Shown in pieces: positions 31,204 to 41,036 of a stretch of 60,482 nucleotides of DNA (its first letter is position 1; each line of letters opens with the position of its first letter). The notes below the pieces were generated by a model. The model worked only from the letters and a program-made list of their open reading frames with translations. It was not told the DNA's origin and made no database searches. Source of the DNA: Pseudoxanthomonas mexicana (GTDB taxonomy: Bacteria; Pseudomonadota; Gammaproteobacteria; Xanthomonadales; Xanthomonadaceae); contig NZ_LSIF01000062.1 of the NCBI RefSeq assembly GCF_001556105.1, positions 1 to 60,482 on the forward strand, written 5' to 3'. The position numbers were made by a program, and so were the translations under genes.

Positions 31204-31492
31204 GCGGACTAGACTATACCGTCCAGTTCAGAATTTTGACAGGCTTGAAAACAAGATGTTTCCGTGCACAAAGCAAGCGCGCCAAGTTGTGAAAAACACG
31301 TGACGATGCGGCGCGTCGCCATTCGCAGCCGCATGGTGCGGCCGCACCATGCCGCATACGAGAATCCAGTGCGGCGCTAGACAATCCGCGATGCGATTGC
31401 AAGTCGCGCCTATGACGCCTCGCAGCAAGTCTTGTCATGGCACCCGGAGATACAATGACCATTCGACTACCACTTGTTGAGTCATCCTCTGC
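31204..31492. other. Divergent regulatory region between TetR operon and glutamate dehydrogenase
   Basis: A 289-bp gap more AT-rich than its surroundings on the TetR side. It must hold promoters for both directions. It contains the perfect palindrome at 31331-31352 and a TACAAT hexamer about 40 bp before the dehydrogenase start, without a good -35 partner. No gene-sized coding frame with a ribosome binding site was seen. Confidence 0.5.
31331..31352. repeat. Perfect 22-bp palindrome upstream of NAD-glutamate dehydrogenase gene
   Basis: GCATGGTGCGG is followed directly by its exact reverse complement, with no spacer. It lies 141 bp before the dehydrogenase start and about 128 bp before the TetR start. 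It could be an operator for a homodimeric regulator of either gene. Confidence 0.6.
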
Positions 31493-34400
31493 ATGAACGC
31501 TGCGCGCAGCCCCAAAAAAGCCTCGAAAAACACGCCCAAACCGGAAGCCGCCAAGGCCACGACATCCGTGAGCCCGAAGGCAACGCCCAGCAAGAGGGTG
31601 GCTGCCCGACCGGTGAAAGCGGCGAAGGCCGCGGCGGACAAGGGCAATGCGGTGGCAAAGGCAGGCGAGGCGTTCTCGTTGTCCCCGATCCTGGCGGCGA
31701 TCCGCAAGCGGGTATCGGGCGCTGTCGCGCAGGCCGAGGCGCAGACCTTTGCCGAGGCGTTCTACAAGCGCATGGAGGAGGACGAGTATCCCCACCACAG
31801 CGCCGATGGCTGGGCGGCGATCGCTGCCGACACGCTGGCCTTCGCACGTACCCGCAAGGCGGGCACCGCGAACGTGCGCATCTTCAATGCCACGCAGAAA
31901 TCGCATGGTTGGGAATCGCCGCATACCGTGCTGCAGATCATCAACGACGACATGCCGTTCCTGGTGGACTCGGTCAGCATGGCGCTGGCGGACATGGGCG
32001 TGGGTGTCCATGTGCTTGGCCACCCGCTGGTCCGCTTCGCCCGCGACAAGGCCGGCAAGGTGTCGGCGGTCGGCGAGGGTAAGCACGAATCGCTGATGCT
32101 GCTGGAAATCGATCGCCTGCCGCCGGAAGAAATGGCGCAGATCGAGAAGCGCATCCGCCTGGTGTTGGGCGAAGTCCGCTCGATCGTGCGCGACTGGAGC
32201 GCGATGCGAGAGAAGATGCTGGCACTGGCCGATGACATGGCCACCCGTCGCATGCCCGTCGACGACGATGGCCGCCGCGAAGCGCAGGAGTTCATGCGCT
32301 GGGCCGCCGCCGACCACTTCACCTTCTTCGGGTACCGCGAGTACCGCGTCGAGAAGGGCACGGGCATCCTGGCCGCCGTCGAGGATAGCGGGCTGGGCCT
32401 GCTACGCGAGGGCGACACCCAGCCGCCGCGCAACGTGAAGACGCTGGCCGCGCATTACCTGCCGCAGGGCGGTTCGGTGGATGCGCTGATCCTCACCAAG
32501 ACCAACCGTCGTTCCACCGTGCACCGCCCGGGCAACATGGACTACATCGGCGTGCTCGAGTTCGACGCGCAGGGCAACCCGATCGCGGAGCAGCGGTTCA
32601 TCGGCCTCTACACCTCCAGCGCCTACAACCGCCGGCCGTGGGAGATCCCGCTGGTGCGCGAGCGCCACGAGTACGTGATGCAGAAGTCCGGCCTGTCGCC
32701 GAGCGGGCACAGCGGCAAGGCGCTGCGCCATATCCTGGAGACGCTGCCGCGCGAGGAGCTGTTCCAGTCCAGCGACGAGGAGCTGTTCCGCACCTCGATG
32801 GGCATCCTTGGCCTGCAGGAGCGCGTGCGCAGCAAGCTGTTCCTGCGCCGCGACCGCTACGGCCGCTTCTATTCGGCGCTGGTCTACATCCCGCGCGAGC
32901 GCTTCAACACCGACGTGCGCCTGCGCATCGAGTCGTTGCTGAAGGACGCGATGCGCGGCGAGTATGTCGACAGCAGCGTGCTGCTGGGCGAATCGCCGCT
33001 GGCGCAGTTGCACCTCACCATCCGCCCGAAGGCTGGAGAACAGGTCGACGTGGACACGGCGTCGCTCGAGGCCGATATCGCGCACCTGTTGCGCAACTGG
33101 CAGGACGACCTGCGCGAAACGCTGATCGCGCGGCATGGCGAATCGAAAGGGCTGTTGCTGGCCGGCAGCTACGGCCGTGCGTTGCCGGCGGGTTACATCG
33201 AGGTGGTGTCGCCGGAAGGCGCCGCGCGCGATGTCGAACACCTCGCCGCGTTGAATGGCACGGACGACCTGCGCCTGAGCCTGCACGAGTCGCGCCGCAA
33301 GCGTCCGGGCCAGGGCCGCCTGCGCCTGAATCTCTATCGCCAGGAAACCGACATCCCGCTCTCCGACGCGCTGCCGCTGATGGAGAACATGGGCCTGCGC
33401 GTGATCTCCGAACATCCGTTTCGGCTGGAAACCGCGCAGGGCGCGCGTTACATCCAGGAATTCGAGGTCGAGCCGGTCAGCGGTGAGGTCGATGTCGAAC
33501 GCCTGGCGCCGACGTTCGAGGATGCGTTCGCCCGCGTCTGGAGCGGCGACGCCGAGAACGACGGGTTCAACAAGTTGGTGCTGGGCGCCGGCCTGGCCTG
33601 GCGCCAGATCGCGCTGTTGCGTGGTTACTGCAAGTACCTGCTGCAGACCGGCGTGCCGTTCTCGCAGAGCTATGTCGAGGAAACCCTCAACCGCTACCCG
33701 CTGCTCGCGCGCTTGCTGGTGGAACTGTTCGAAGCACGCTTCGATCCGGCGACCGGCAGCGAAAGCAAGACGCAGGTCAAGGAAGGCCAGGATCGCTTCG
33801 CGGCGCAGCTGAAGGCGCTGGCCGGCGACGACGAAACTACGGCGAAGACGCTCGCCAGCCTGGTGGATGCGCGCGGCGGCAAGCGCGACCAGCAGGTCGA
33901 GTCGGCGCACAAGGCGCTGGTCAAGCTGATGGATCGCGTGTCCAGCCTGGACGAGGACCGCATCCTGCGCGGCTTCATGGGCGCCATCGAGGCGACGCTG
34001 CGTACCAGCTTCTACCAGAGCGGCAAGGACGGCCAGCCGGCGCACACGATCAGCTTCAAGTTCGACTCGGCCAAGGTGCCGGACCTGCCGAAGCCGCGCC
34101 CTTACCGCGAGATCTTCGTCTACGGCCCGCGCGTTGAAGGCGTGCACCTGCGCTTCGGCCCGGTCGCGCGTGGCGGCTTGCGCTGGTCCGATCGGCGCGA
34201 GGACTTCCGCACCGAAGTACTGGGTCTGGTGAAAGCGCAGATGGTGAAGAACACCGTGATCGTGCCGGTCGGTGCGAAAGGCGGCTTCTTCGTCAAGCGC
34301 TCGCCGGTCGGCGGCGACCGCGATGCGGTGCTGGCCGAAGGCATCGCCTGCTACAAACTCTTCATCCAGGGCTTGCTGGACATCACCGACAACATCGTCG

Positions 34401-36565
34401 GCAACAAGATCGTGCCGCCGGTGGATGTGGTGCGCCACGACCAGGACGACCCGTACCTGGTCGTCGCGGCCGACAAGGGCACGGCGACGTTCTCCGACAT
34501 CGCCAATGGCCTGGCGATTGAGCATGGCTTCTGGATGGGCGACGCGTTCGCCTCCGGCGGTTCGGTGGGTTACGACCACAAGGGCATGGGCATCACCGCG
34601 CGCGGCGCGTGGGAGTCGGTCAAGCGTCATTTCCGTGCGATGAATCGCGACAGCCAGTCCGAGGACTTCACCTGCGTCGGCATCGGCGACATGTCGGGCG
34701 ACGTGTTCGGCAACGGCATGCTGCTGTCCGAACACATCCTGCTGCTGGCCGCATTCGACCACCGCCATATCTTCCTGGACCCGACGCCGGATGCGGCACG
34801 GTCGTTCAAGGAGCGCGACCGCATGTTCAAGGTGCCGCGTTCCAGCTGGGCCGACTACGACGCCAAGCTGATCTCGAAGGGCGGCGGCATCCATCCGCGC
34901 AGCGCGAAATCCATCGAGATCACGCCGGAAGTGCGCGCCGCGCTCGGCATCGCCGACGGCGTGAAGTCGATGACGCCGAACGAACTGATGAGCGCCATCC
35001 TGAAGTCGCCGGTCGACCTGCTGTGGAACGGCGGCATCGGTACCTACGTCAAGGCCGCTGGGGAGACGCACGCCGATGTCGGCGACCGTGCCAACAACGG
35101 CCTGCGTGTCGATGGCCGCGACCTGCGCTGCAAGGTGGTGGGCGAGGGCGGCAACCTGGGCCTGACCCAGTTGGGCCGCATCGAAGCCGCCCAGCACGGC
35201 GTGCTGCTCAATACCGATTTCATCGACAACTCCGCCGGCGTGGACACCTCCGACCACGAGGTGAACATCAAGATCCTGCTGAACGGCGTGGTGCAGGGCA
35301 AGAAGCTGTCGATGGACGCCCGCAACAAGCTGCTGGCCGACATGACCGGCGAAGTGGCCGAGCTGGTGCTGTGGGACAACTATCGCCAGAACCAGGCCAT
35401 CAGCCTGATGGAGCGGATGAGCGTGTCGCGCCTGGGCTCGAAGCAACACTTCATCCAGACGCTGGAATCGCAGGGGTTGCTGGATCGCCAGATCGAGTTC
35501 CTGCCGTCCGACGCCGAACTGGCCGAGCGCAAGGCGCGGGGCCAGGGCCTGACGCGACCCGAACTGTCGGTGCTGCTGTCGTACTCCAAGCTGGTCGCGT
35601 TCCAGCAGCTGCTGGAATCCGACATTCCCGAAGATCCGTACCTGTCCAAGGAGCTGCAGCGCTACTTCCCGCAGCCGCTGCAGAAGAAGTACGCCTCGGA
35701 GATGGAGAAGCACCGCCTGAAGCGCGAGATCATCGCGACCGCGGTCACCAACACCACCATCAACCGCATGGGTGCGACGTTCCTGTTGCGCATGCAGGAA
35801 GACACCGGCCGCTCGCCGGCGGAAGTCGCCAAGGCCTTCACCATCACCCGCGAGACGCTGGATGCGCGGGCGCTGTGGAACCAGATCGACGCGTTGGACG
35901 GCAAGGTGCCGGAGTCCGTGCAGATCGATGCCTTGCAGGTGATCTGGCAGGTGCAGCGCAACTTCACGCGCTGGCTGTTGACGCGCCAGGGACCCATCCC
36001 GGCGATCGCCACCGCCGTGGAGCGCTACCACGACGGCTTCAACGAGATTCGCGCCGCCGACGGCGTGTTGCCGGATTCGCTGCGTCCGGCGTACAACGCG
36101 ACCCTGCAGGAATGGAAGGACAAGGGACTGCCTGCGGCACTGGCGGGCCAGATCGCCGCGCTGCCGTACCTGGAGCCGTCCTGCGACATCATCGAACTGG
36201 CGCGCGCGCGCAAGCTCAAGCCGGTCGACGTGTCCAAGGTCCATTACCGCCTGGGCGAGGCCCTGCACCTGCCGTGGCTGCAGGAACAGATCGAGGCCCT
36301 GAAGGTCGACGGCCGCTGGCATGCGGTGGCCCGTGGCGTGCTGCGCGACGAGCTCGCCGCGCACCAGCGCACGCTGGCCAACCAGGTGCTGTCGCTGCCG
36401 GGCAGTAACGCCGACGCCAAGGTCAAGGCGTGGCTGGGCCGCGACGACGCGGGCCTGCGATTCACGCTGAGCATGCTCAACGAGCTGGCGGCGCAGAAGA
36501 CGCTGGACTATCCGACGGCGTCGGTCGCGGTGCAGCGCTTGGGACAGCTGGCGTCGCAGGCCTGA
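31493..36565 (+). CDS. NAD-specific glutamate dehydrogenase, large (180-kDa class)
   Basis: A 1690-residue enzyme converting glutamate to 2-oxoglutarate and ammonium with NAD+, the L-GDH180 class found in Pseudomonas and relatives. After a Lys/Ala/Pro-rich leader of about 55 residues comes the long N-terminal region with ACT-like regulatory folds (about 60-700). The catalytic domain (about 860-1380) contains FGPVARGGLRWSDRREDFR and VIVPVGAKGGFFVKR, with the substrate-binding Lys residues, and KVVGEGGNLGLTQLGRIE in the NAD-binding part; a helical C-terminal region follows. The length matches the class (about 1600-1700). The family is typically allosterically regulated and catabolic. A terminator follows. 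Confidence 0.96.
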   Translation: MNAARSPKKASKNTPKPEAAKATTSVSPKATPSKRVAARPVKAAKAAADKGNAVAKAGEAFSLSPILAAIRKRVSGAVAQAEAQTFAEAFYKRMEEDEYPHHSADGWAAIAADTLAFARTRKAGTANVRIFNATQKSHGWESPHTVLQIINDDMPFLVDSVSMALADMGVGVHVLGHPLVRFARDKAGKVSAVGEGKHESLMLLEIDRLPPEEMAQIEKRIRLVLGEVRSIVRDWSAMREKMLALADDMATRRMPVDDDGRREAQEFMRWAAADHFTFFGYREYRVEKGTGILAAVEDSGLGLLREGDTQPPRNVKTLAAHYLPQGGSVDALILTKTNRRSTVHRPGNMDYIGVLEFDAQGNPIAEQRFIGLYTSSAYNRRPWEIPLVRERHEYVMQKSGLSPSGHSGKALRHILETLPREELFQSSDEELFRTSMGILGLQERVRSKLFLRRDRYGRFYSALVYIPRERFNTDVRLRIESLLKDAMRGEYVDSSVLLGESPLAQLHLTIRPKAGEQVDVDTASLEADIAHLLRNWQDDLRETLIARHGESKGLLLAGSYGRALPAGYIEVVSPEGAARDVEHLAALNGTDDLRLSLHESRRKRPGQGRLRLNLYRQETDIPLSDALPLMENMGLRVISEHPFRLETAQGARYIQEFEVEPVSGEVDVERLAPTFEDAFARVWSGDAENDGFNKLVLGAGLAWRQIALLRGYCKYLLQTGVPFSQSYVEETLNRYPLLARLLVELFEARFDPATGSESKTQVKEGQDRFAAQLKALAGDDETTAKTLASLVDARGGKRDQQVESAHKALVKLMDRVSSLDEDRILRGFMGAIEATLRTSFYQSGKDGQPAHTISFKFDSAKVPDLPKPRPYREIFVYGPRVEGVHLRFGPVARGGLRWSDRREDFRTEVLGLVKAQMVKNTVIVPVGAKGGFFVKRSPVGGDRDAVLAEGIACYKLFIQGLLDITDNIVGNKIVPPVDVVRHDQDDPYLVVAADKGTATFSDIANGLAIEHGFWMGDAFASGGSVGYDHKGMGITARGAWESVKRHFRAMNRDSQSEDFTCVGIGDMSGDVFGNGMLLSEHILLLAAFDHRHIFLDPTPDAARSFKERDRMFKVPRSSWADYDAKLISKGGGIHPRSAKSIEITPEVRAALGIADGVKSMTPNELMSAILKSPVDLLWNGGIGTYVKAAGETHADVGDRANNGLRVDGRDLRCKVVGEGGNLGLTQLGRIEAAQHGVLLNTDFIDNSAGVDTSDHEVNIKILLNGVVQGKKLSMDARNKLLADMTGEVAELVLWDNYRQNQAISLMERMSVSRLGSKQHFIQTLESQGLLDRQIEFLPSDAELAERKARGQGLTRPELSVLLSYSKLVAFQQLLESDIPEDPYLSKELQRYFPQPLQKKYASEMEKHRLKREIIATAVTNTTINRMGATFLLRMQEDTGRSPAEVAKAFTITRETLDARALWNQIDALDGKVPESVQIDALQVIWQVQRNFTRWLLTRQGPIPAIATAVERYHDGFNEIRAADGVLPDSLRPAYNATLQEWKDKGLPAALAGQIAALPYLEPSCDIIELARARKLKPVDVSKVHYRLGEALHLPWLQEQIEALKVDGRWHAVARGVLRDELAAHQRTLANQVLSLPGSNADAKVKAWLGRDDAGLRFTLSMLNELAAQKTLDYPTASVAVQRLGQLASQA

Positions 36566-36593
36566 TAAAGGCGCTGCACGCTGGTTAGAATCG

Positions 36594-36624
36594 AGGCGGC
36601 CCATCGGGGCCGCCTTTTTCTTTT
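36594..36624 (+). terminator. Intrinsic terminator after glutamate dehydrogenase gene
   Basis: AGGCGGCCC, an ATCG loop and GGGCCGCCT form a perfect 9-bp stem followed by TTTTCTTTT, 29 bp after the stop codon at 36565. Confidence 0.92.
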
Positions 36625-36639
36625 GAGGGAGAGTCAGGC

Positions 36640-37245
36640 ATGCGCAGGATCGCAGGACTGGTGTTGCTGTCGTGGGCGGTCACGGCGAACGCGGCCGAGC
36701 CACGCAGGCAGATCGGGCAGGTCGACGGCCAGCCGGTCTATGCCGACCAGATCGTGGGCGACACCCGGCAAGCACGCGCCGACAGCGCGAGCGAGGTGTT
36801 CATGGCGCCGATGCTGCGCCAGTGGATGCGGGAGCACACGGCTGCCAGCCGCCCCACGGAGGCGGAAAAGCAAAGCGCCGAGAAGGCGATCGCCGAGTAC
36901 GCGGCATGCAGTGGCAATGGCTATGCGCTGCCGGAAGCGGCAGGACAGAAGGATGCCGTGCTGGTGATGCTGATCGGCAACGTGAAGCTTCAAAAGCAGC
37001 TTTACGACGCTTACGGCGGCGGACGCCTGCTGTTCCAGCAGGCCGGCGTCGAGGCATTCGATGCGACCCGGAGGATGCTGGAAGCGCGCGAGGCCGGGGG
37101 GCGCTTCGCCATCACCGATCCGGAGGCGAGGGCCTTGGCCTACGACTACTGGACCCGCGACCATGGCGCGTTCATGATCACCGACCCCGCAAAGATCGCG
37201 GACGCGCTCGACGTGACATCATTGATTGCCCGTTGTCCCGCCTGA
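36640..37245 (+). CDS. Exported protein of unknown function
   Basis: A 201-residue protein with a signal peptide ([21 protein letters not shown]), so periplasmic. The mature part begins [16 protein letters not shown], which resembles the opening of SurA/PpiC-type chaperone domains (V-DGxPV), followed by a helical region; no isomerase domain is present. Two further Cys residues (CSGN and the penultimate region CPA) may be disulfide-bonded. GGGAGAG precedes the ATG. The NAD kinase gene starts 30 bp after the stop, so they may share a transcript. Function unknown; relation to SurA-like chaperones is a guess. Confidence 0.65.
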   Translation: MRRIAGLVLLSWAVTANAAEPRRQIGQVDGQPVYADQIVGDTRQARADSASEVFMAPMLRQWMREHTAASRPTEAEKQSAEKAIAEYAACSGNGYALPEAAGQKDAVLVMLIGNVKLQKQLYDAYGGGRLLFQQAGVEAFDATRRMLEAREAGGRFAITDPEARALAYDYWTRDHGAFMITDPAKIADALDVTSLIARCPA

Positions 37246-37274
37246 CTGCGCGCGCCGCCGACCTGGAGCCACGG

Positions 37275-38042
37275 ATGTCCGACCCGCGCATCGCCTTTCT
37301 TGCCAGCCCCACGCCCGAAGCGCAGGAGGCGCTGGCGGCCCTGCAGCGCGAACACGGTGCGCATGCGCCCGACCAAGCGGACGTGCTGTGCGCGTTGGGT
37401 GGCGATGGTTTCATGCTGCAGACGCTGCATCGGCATGGTGCGCTGGGCAAGCCGGTATTCGGCATGAAGCTGGGCACGGTCGGCTTCCTGATGAACCACT
37501 ACCGGTCGGACGATCTGGTCGAACGGATCGCGGCGGCCGAGCCCGCCAAGCTGCGGCCGCTGGAGATGCAGGCGATGACCGAATCCGGCACCTCGACCTC
37601 GTCGCTGGCCTACAACGAAGTGTCGCTGCTGCGCCAGACGCGGCAGGCGGCGCACATCTGCATCGACCTCAACGGCGAGACCCGGCTGGACGAGCTGATC
37701 TGCGATGGCGTGTTGACCGCGACGCCGGCCGGTAGCACGGCGTACAACTTCTCGGCGCACGGCCCGATCCTGCCGCTGGGCTCTCACACCATCGCGCTGA
37801 CGCCGATCGCGCCGTTCCGCCCGCGACGCTGGCGGGGCGCCATCCTGAAGGCCGACACCGAGGTGCGTTTCCGTGTGCTGGACCCGTACAAGCGTCCGGT
37901 CAGCGCCACCGCGGACTCGCACGAAGTGCGTGACGTGGTGGAGGTCACCATCCGCGAATCGCGCGACCGCACGGTCACGTTGCTGTTCGACCGCGAGCAC
38001 AACCTCGAAGAACGCATCCTCAGCGAACAGTTCATGACCTGA
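37275..38042 (+). CDS. nadK: NAD kinase
   Basis: A 255-residue cytoplasmic enzyme phosphorylating NAD+ to NADP+. The signature GGDG is at residues 42-45 ([11 protein letters not shown]), and the second motif is [17 protein letters not shown]. The ATG at 37275 is chosen because [20 protein letters not shown] is the natural N-terminus (a beta strand leading to the first helix); the much longer open frame upstream runs across the previous gene. At 255 residues it belongs to the shorter group common in Xanthomonadaceae. Confidence 0.93.
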   Translation: MSDPRIAFLASPTPEAQEALAALQREHGAHAPDQADVLCALGGDGFMLQTLHRHGALGKPVFGMKLGTVGFLMNHYRSDDLVERIAAAEPAKLRPLEMQAMTESGTSTSSLAYNEVSLLRQTRQAAHICIDLNGETRLDELICDGVLTATPAGSTAYNFSAHGPILPLGSHTIALTPIAPFRPRRWRGAILKADTEVRFRVLDPYKRPVSATADSHEVRDVVEVTIRESRDRTVTLLFDREHNLEERILSEQFMT

Positions 38043-38161
38043 GTCGCATTGTCCCCACGGACATCGCGATTTCGCCGCGTTGCGGCTTGCCGGCTCATCT
38101 CACGCATGGTATCCAGCGCCCCGTAGCGGTTCGGTTCGCATCCACCCGGGGAGGGGTCTCG

Positions 38162-38650
38162 ATGCAGATCAAGTGCGCGTTGGCGCTGTGCGTGTGGCTG
38201 GTCGCCGGAAACGCGGCCGCCTGCAACCTGACCACCGGAACCACGCCGTTCATGACGAGTGGCTTGTCCTCGGCTGGCGAGGACGCCGGACTGAAGCCGC
38301 CGGAACTGGAGCTGGTGGAAGTGACGCGGGGTGTGGACGGCCGCGCGTCCTGCGATGCCAGCGGCTTGCTGACGCTGAGCGTGGCGTGGCCGCGTGGTAC
38401 CGACTACAAGCTGCGTGACCTCGGGTTCGAATTCCGGGTGGTGGGCGAAGACTCACTCGCGATCTTCCCTGGTGAGCCGCTGAGCGGACGCGTTGACGGG
38501 CGACGCAGCGAGTTCGTGTTCCTCTGGCGGGACGGTCCGCCTGCGAGCCAGGCGCGCATCGACATGGTCGTGGAAGTCCGTGCGGTGACGGCCGACAACC
38601 GGCGGGGACCACCGGCGCAGGTGCGCGTCGTGTCCGCGCCGGGCGGGTAG
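38162..38650 (+). CDS. Small exported protein of unknown function
   Basis: A 162-residue protein with a signal peptide (MQIKCALALCVWLVAGNAAA-C). The mature part begins with Cys, but the preceding residues (NAAAC) fit a lipobox only poorly, so it may be soluble. The body is beta-rich (LTLSVAWPRGTDYKLRDLGF, ...) like a small beta-sandwich. GGGGAGGGG lies about 8 bases before the ATG at 38162, which supports this start over the upstream ATG at 38087. I recognise no family. Confidence 0.6.
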   Translation: MQIKCALALCVWLVAGNAAACNLTTGTTPFMTSGLSSAGEDAGLKPPELELVEVTRGVDGRASCDASGLLTLSVAWPRGTDYKLRDLGFEFRVVGEDSLAIFPGEPLSGRVDGRRSEFVFLWRDGPPASQARIDMVVEVRAVTADNRRGPPAQVRVVSAPGG

Positions 38651-38703
38651 GGCAGGGATGTCCAGTCTCGCGTCCTGCGCCAAGGATCGCGGATACTGTG
38701 CGC

Positions 38704-39612
38704 ATGGCCGACAACACTCCCCGCCTGCTGACCGTCGCGGTCACCTCGCGCGCCCTGTTCGATCTTGAAGAAAGCCACGCACTTTACGAGCGCGAGGGTG
38801 TGCAGGCCTACGCCGATTTCCAGCGCACCCACGAGGACGACGTGCTGGCACCCGGCATCGCCTATCCGGTGGTACGCAAATTGCTGGCGCTCAATGCCGG
38901 CGCATCACCGGAAGCGCCCCGGGTCGAAGTGATCCTGCTGTCCCGCAACTCCGCGGACACCGGCCTGCGCATCTTCAACTCCATCCAGCACTACGGACTG
39001 GGGATCGTGCGCGCGACGTTCACCGCAGGCGAGCCGACCTGGCCTTACGTGAAGCCGTTCGGCACGGACCTGTTCCTGTCGGCCAATCCCGAATCGGTGC
39101 GGCGGTCCCTCGAACACGGCATCGCCGCCGCCACCATCCTGCCGGCGGGCGCACCACAGCTGCGCCACGAACACCAGTTGCGCATCGCCTTCGACGGCGA
39201 TGCAGTGATCTTCGGGGACGAGAGCGAACGCATCTCGCGCGAACAGGGCGTGGAAGCGTTCGGCAAGCATGAGCAGGCGCGCGCGCGCGAGCCGTTGTCC
39301 GGCGGCCCGTTCCGCAATTTCCTCTCGGCGCTGCATCAGTTGCAGCAAGCGTTCCCGGCGGACGAGCGTTCGCCGATCCGCACTGCGCTGGTTACTGCAC
39401 GTTCTGCACCAGCGCACGAACGTGTGATCCGCACCTTGCGCGAATGGGGTGTGCGCCTGGATGAAGCGCTGTTCCTCGGCGGGCGACACAAGGGGCCGTT
39501 CCTGGAAGCCTTCGGTGCCGACATCTTCTTCGACGACTCGCAACACAATATCGACAGTGCCCGCCAGCACGTTGCCGCCGGTCACGTTCCCCACGGCGTT
39601 GCGAATCCGTGA
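38704..39612 (+). CDS. 5'-nucleotidase, cN-I family
   Basis: A 302-residue protein resembling the cytosolic IA/IB 5'-nucleotidases (HAD-like), which release phosphate from nucleoside monophosphates. The N-terminus LTVAVTSRALFDLEESH, with ALFD as the modified HAD motif I, is typical of this group; VEVILLSRNSADTGLRIFNS gives motif II (Ser/Thr-type). LRIAFDGDAVIFGDESE and IFFDDSQHNID supply the Asp-rich motifs. The start ATG at 38704 is preferred over a GTG 6 bases upstream. It would return AMP/IMP to nucleosides; preference not shown. Confidence 0.85.
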   Translation: MADNTPRLLTVAVTSRALFDLEESHALYEREGVQAYADFQRTHEDDVLAPGIAYPVVRKLLALNAGASPEAPRVEVILLSRNSADTGLRIFNSIQHYGLGIVRATFTAGEPTWPYVKPFGTDLFLSANPESVRRSLEHGIAAATILPAGAPQLRHEHQLRIAFDGDAVIFGDESERISREQGVEAFGKHEQARAREPLSGGPFRNFLSALHQLQQAFPADERSPIRTALVTARSAPAHERVIRTLREWGVRLDEALFLGGRHKGPFLEAFGADIFFDDSQHNIDSARQHVAAGHVPHGVANP

Positions 39613-39712
39613 CGCATATCGCGCCGCGCCTGTCCGGCCGGTGCGGACCTCCCCGATAGGTTGAGCACAAGCAGCTTCGCAGCCTGGTGAAGCGCGGTTC
39701 GGGGAGCGTGTC

Positions 39713-40447
39713 GTGTGCCTGGAAGAACGTGAAGGTCGCCTGTGCCTGTTCCATCGCCGGCGCGAATGGAACAGCCAGCGCATCACCGAAGAGAAAGTCT
39801 ACGACCTCGAACTGAGCGCCGCCGCGTGCCGGGTGGTCCAGTGGGGCGGAGACGGCCCGGATTTCTGGGCGTACGTGGATGACGGGTGGCATCTGTACTA
39901 CGTCAGCTACTGGCTGCCGTTGAAAAAGCGCGTGATACACGCGAGGCGCATGGCCTCCGCATCGTTGCAGGTACTGTCGCCGCACTACGCCACGATCGGC
40001 GACGGTCTTTTCTGCAGAGGGGCCCAGATCGCGGATGCTGACCTGCACAGCTTCCAGCTGGTGCCGGGTACACGCTATGCGTACGACAGCGGGCATGTCT
40101 ATGCCTTCACGATCACCGAAGGACTGGACCGGCTTCCGCATGCCGGCGGGCCGCTCTACTTCCTGCCGCGTTGCGAACACTTCGCCGACCAGCAGGATTT
40201 CTACTGGCAGAGCAACTGGACCTCCAAGATCGAGCGCGTGGGCGCGGATGGCGCGGTCGACAATTACGAGAAAACCAGCGTGCTGCTGGCCAACGTGTGG
40301 CACGACGAGGAGACGGACGATGAGCTCGAAGCATCGATTCGCGCGGCCACGCTGGATGCCGTGCGTACGGTGGGCGACATGTTCAGGGTCGCGTTGCCGA
40401 ACGTCGATGCGCTGTGGACACAGCCGCGTCCCCGCCTGGCAGGGTGA
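39713..40447 (+). CDS. DKNYY-like domain protein
   Basis: A 244-residue cytoplasmic protein without a signal peptide, rich in Trp and Tyr. The central part has repeated units of the DKNYY type: WAYVDDGWHLYYVSYWLPL, ATIGDGLFCRGAQIADADLHSF and RYAYDSGHVYAF, where each unit predicts two short strands around a Tyr/Phe pair and an 'A-D-x-x-S-F' turn. GTG at 39713 is used as the start, with GGGGAG 6 bases upstream. The C-terminal part is helical and acidic (DEETDDELE). Function of such repeats is unknown. Confidence 0.6.
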   Translation: MCLEEREGRLCLFHRRREWNSQRITEEKVYDLELSAAACRVVQWGGDGPDFWAYVDDGWHLYYVSYWLPLKKRVIHARRMASASLQVLSPHYATIGDGLFCRGAQIADADLHSFQLVPGTRYAYDSGHVYAFTITEGLDRLPHAGGPLYFLPRCEHFADQQDFYWQSNWTSKIERVGADGAVDNYEKTSVLLANVWHDEETDDELEASIRAATLDAVRTVGDMFRVALPNVDALWTQPRPRLAG

Positions 40448-40462
40448 AGCCGCGGACGTGGC

Positions 40463-41005
40463 TCAAAGCGGCAGCCGGATGTCCGTCAGCCGCCACCGCA
40501 ATCCCTGCCGGGTGAACACAAGTACGATGGGACTGCCGTTTTCGTCGTGGACGGTGGCGGTGAAGCGGGACAGGGATTCGTATTGGTGCTCTGCGCCTTT
40601 CAGCGGTTCGGCCGGTACGGGAGGGGCATACGTGTCGCCGCCGACGGTCTCGCCGATCGCGCGCTTCCACGTGGCGCGTCCCTGCAGCACGGTGGCGATG
40701 CCCATCGGCGTGACCAGCGTGTCCACACCGCGTCCAAGCACCTGGTTGGCAATCGACAGGGCCGCCGCGCCGAACAGGTTCGACGACACCTCCGGCCCGG
40801 CCTTGCGGGCCAGATAGTCCTCGACCTGTGCGCGCAGGTTGACCCGCAGTGCGGGAAAGTCGACGTGCTTCTGCAGCTTGGTCGTGTCCTGCTCCGCCAA
40901 GGCGGTGCGGATGCCGTGGATCGCGAGATAGGGACCGGCCACCACGTACGTCGCCAATCCCAGCAACACCGCCAACAACGCACCGCCTGCGAGCCACTTC
41001 TTCAT
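40463..41005 (-). CDS. DUF2939 protein, membrane-anchored
   Basis: A 180-residue protein with an N-terminal hydrophobic anchor (MKKWLAGGALLAVLLGLATYVVA) and the DUF2939 signature PYLAIHGIRTALAEQDTTKL followed by VDFPALRVNLRAQ. The C-terminus has the usual short beta-rich tail (LRWRLTDIRLPL). The ATG at 41005 fits the family N-terminus and has AAGGG upstream; the longer frame to 41062 does not. It is 31 bp downstream of the DUF2461 gene's stop on the same strand. Predicted to sit in the inner membrane facing the periplasm; function unknown. Confidence 0.85.
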   Translation of the reverse strand: MKKWLAGGALLAVLLGLATYVVAGPYLAIHGIRTALAEQDTTKLQKHVDFPALRVNLRAQVEDYLARKAGPEVSSNLFGAAALSIANQVLGRGVDTLVTPMGIATVLQGRATWKRAIGETVGGDTYAPPVPAEPLKGAEHQYESLSRFTATVHDENGSPIVLVFTRQGLRWRLTDIRLPL

Positions 41006-41036
41006 CGACGAGCCCTTCAACGTTGAGCAATCCGGG

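Noticed and set aside
32402..36604. A very long open frame on the minus strand through the glutamate dehydrogenase gene
   Set aside because: High GC3 on the sense strand leaves few stops in the antisense frame. The sense strand encodes a full-length recognisable enzyme; the antisense product is low-complexity (Arg/His/Gln/Ala-rich) with no domain or ribosome binding site.
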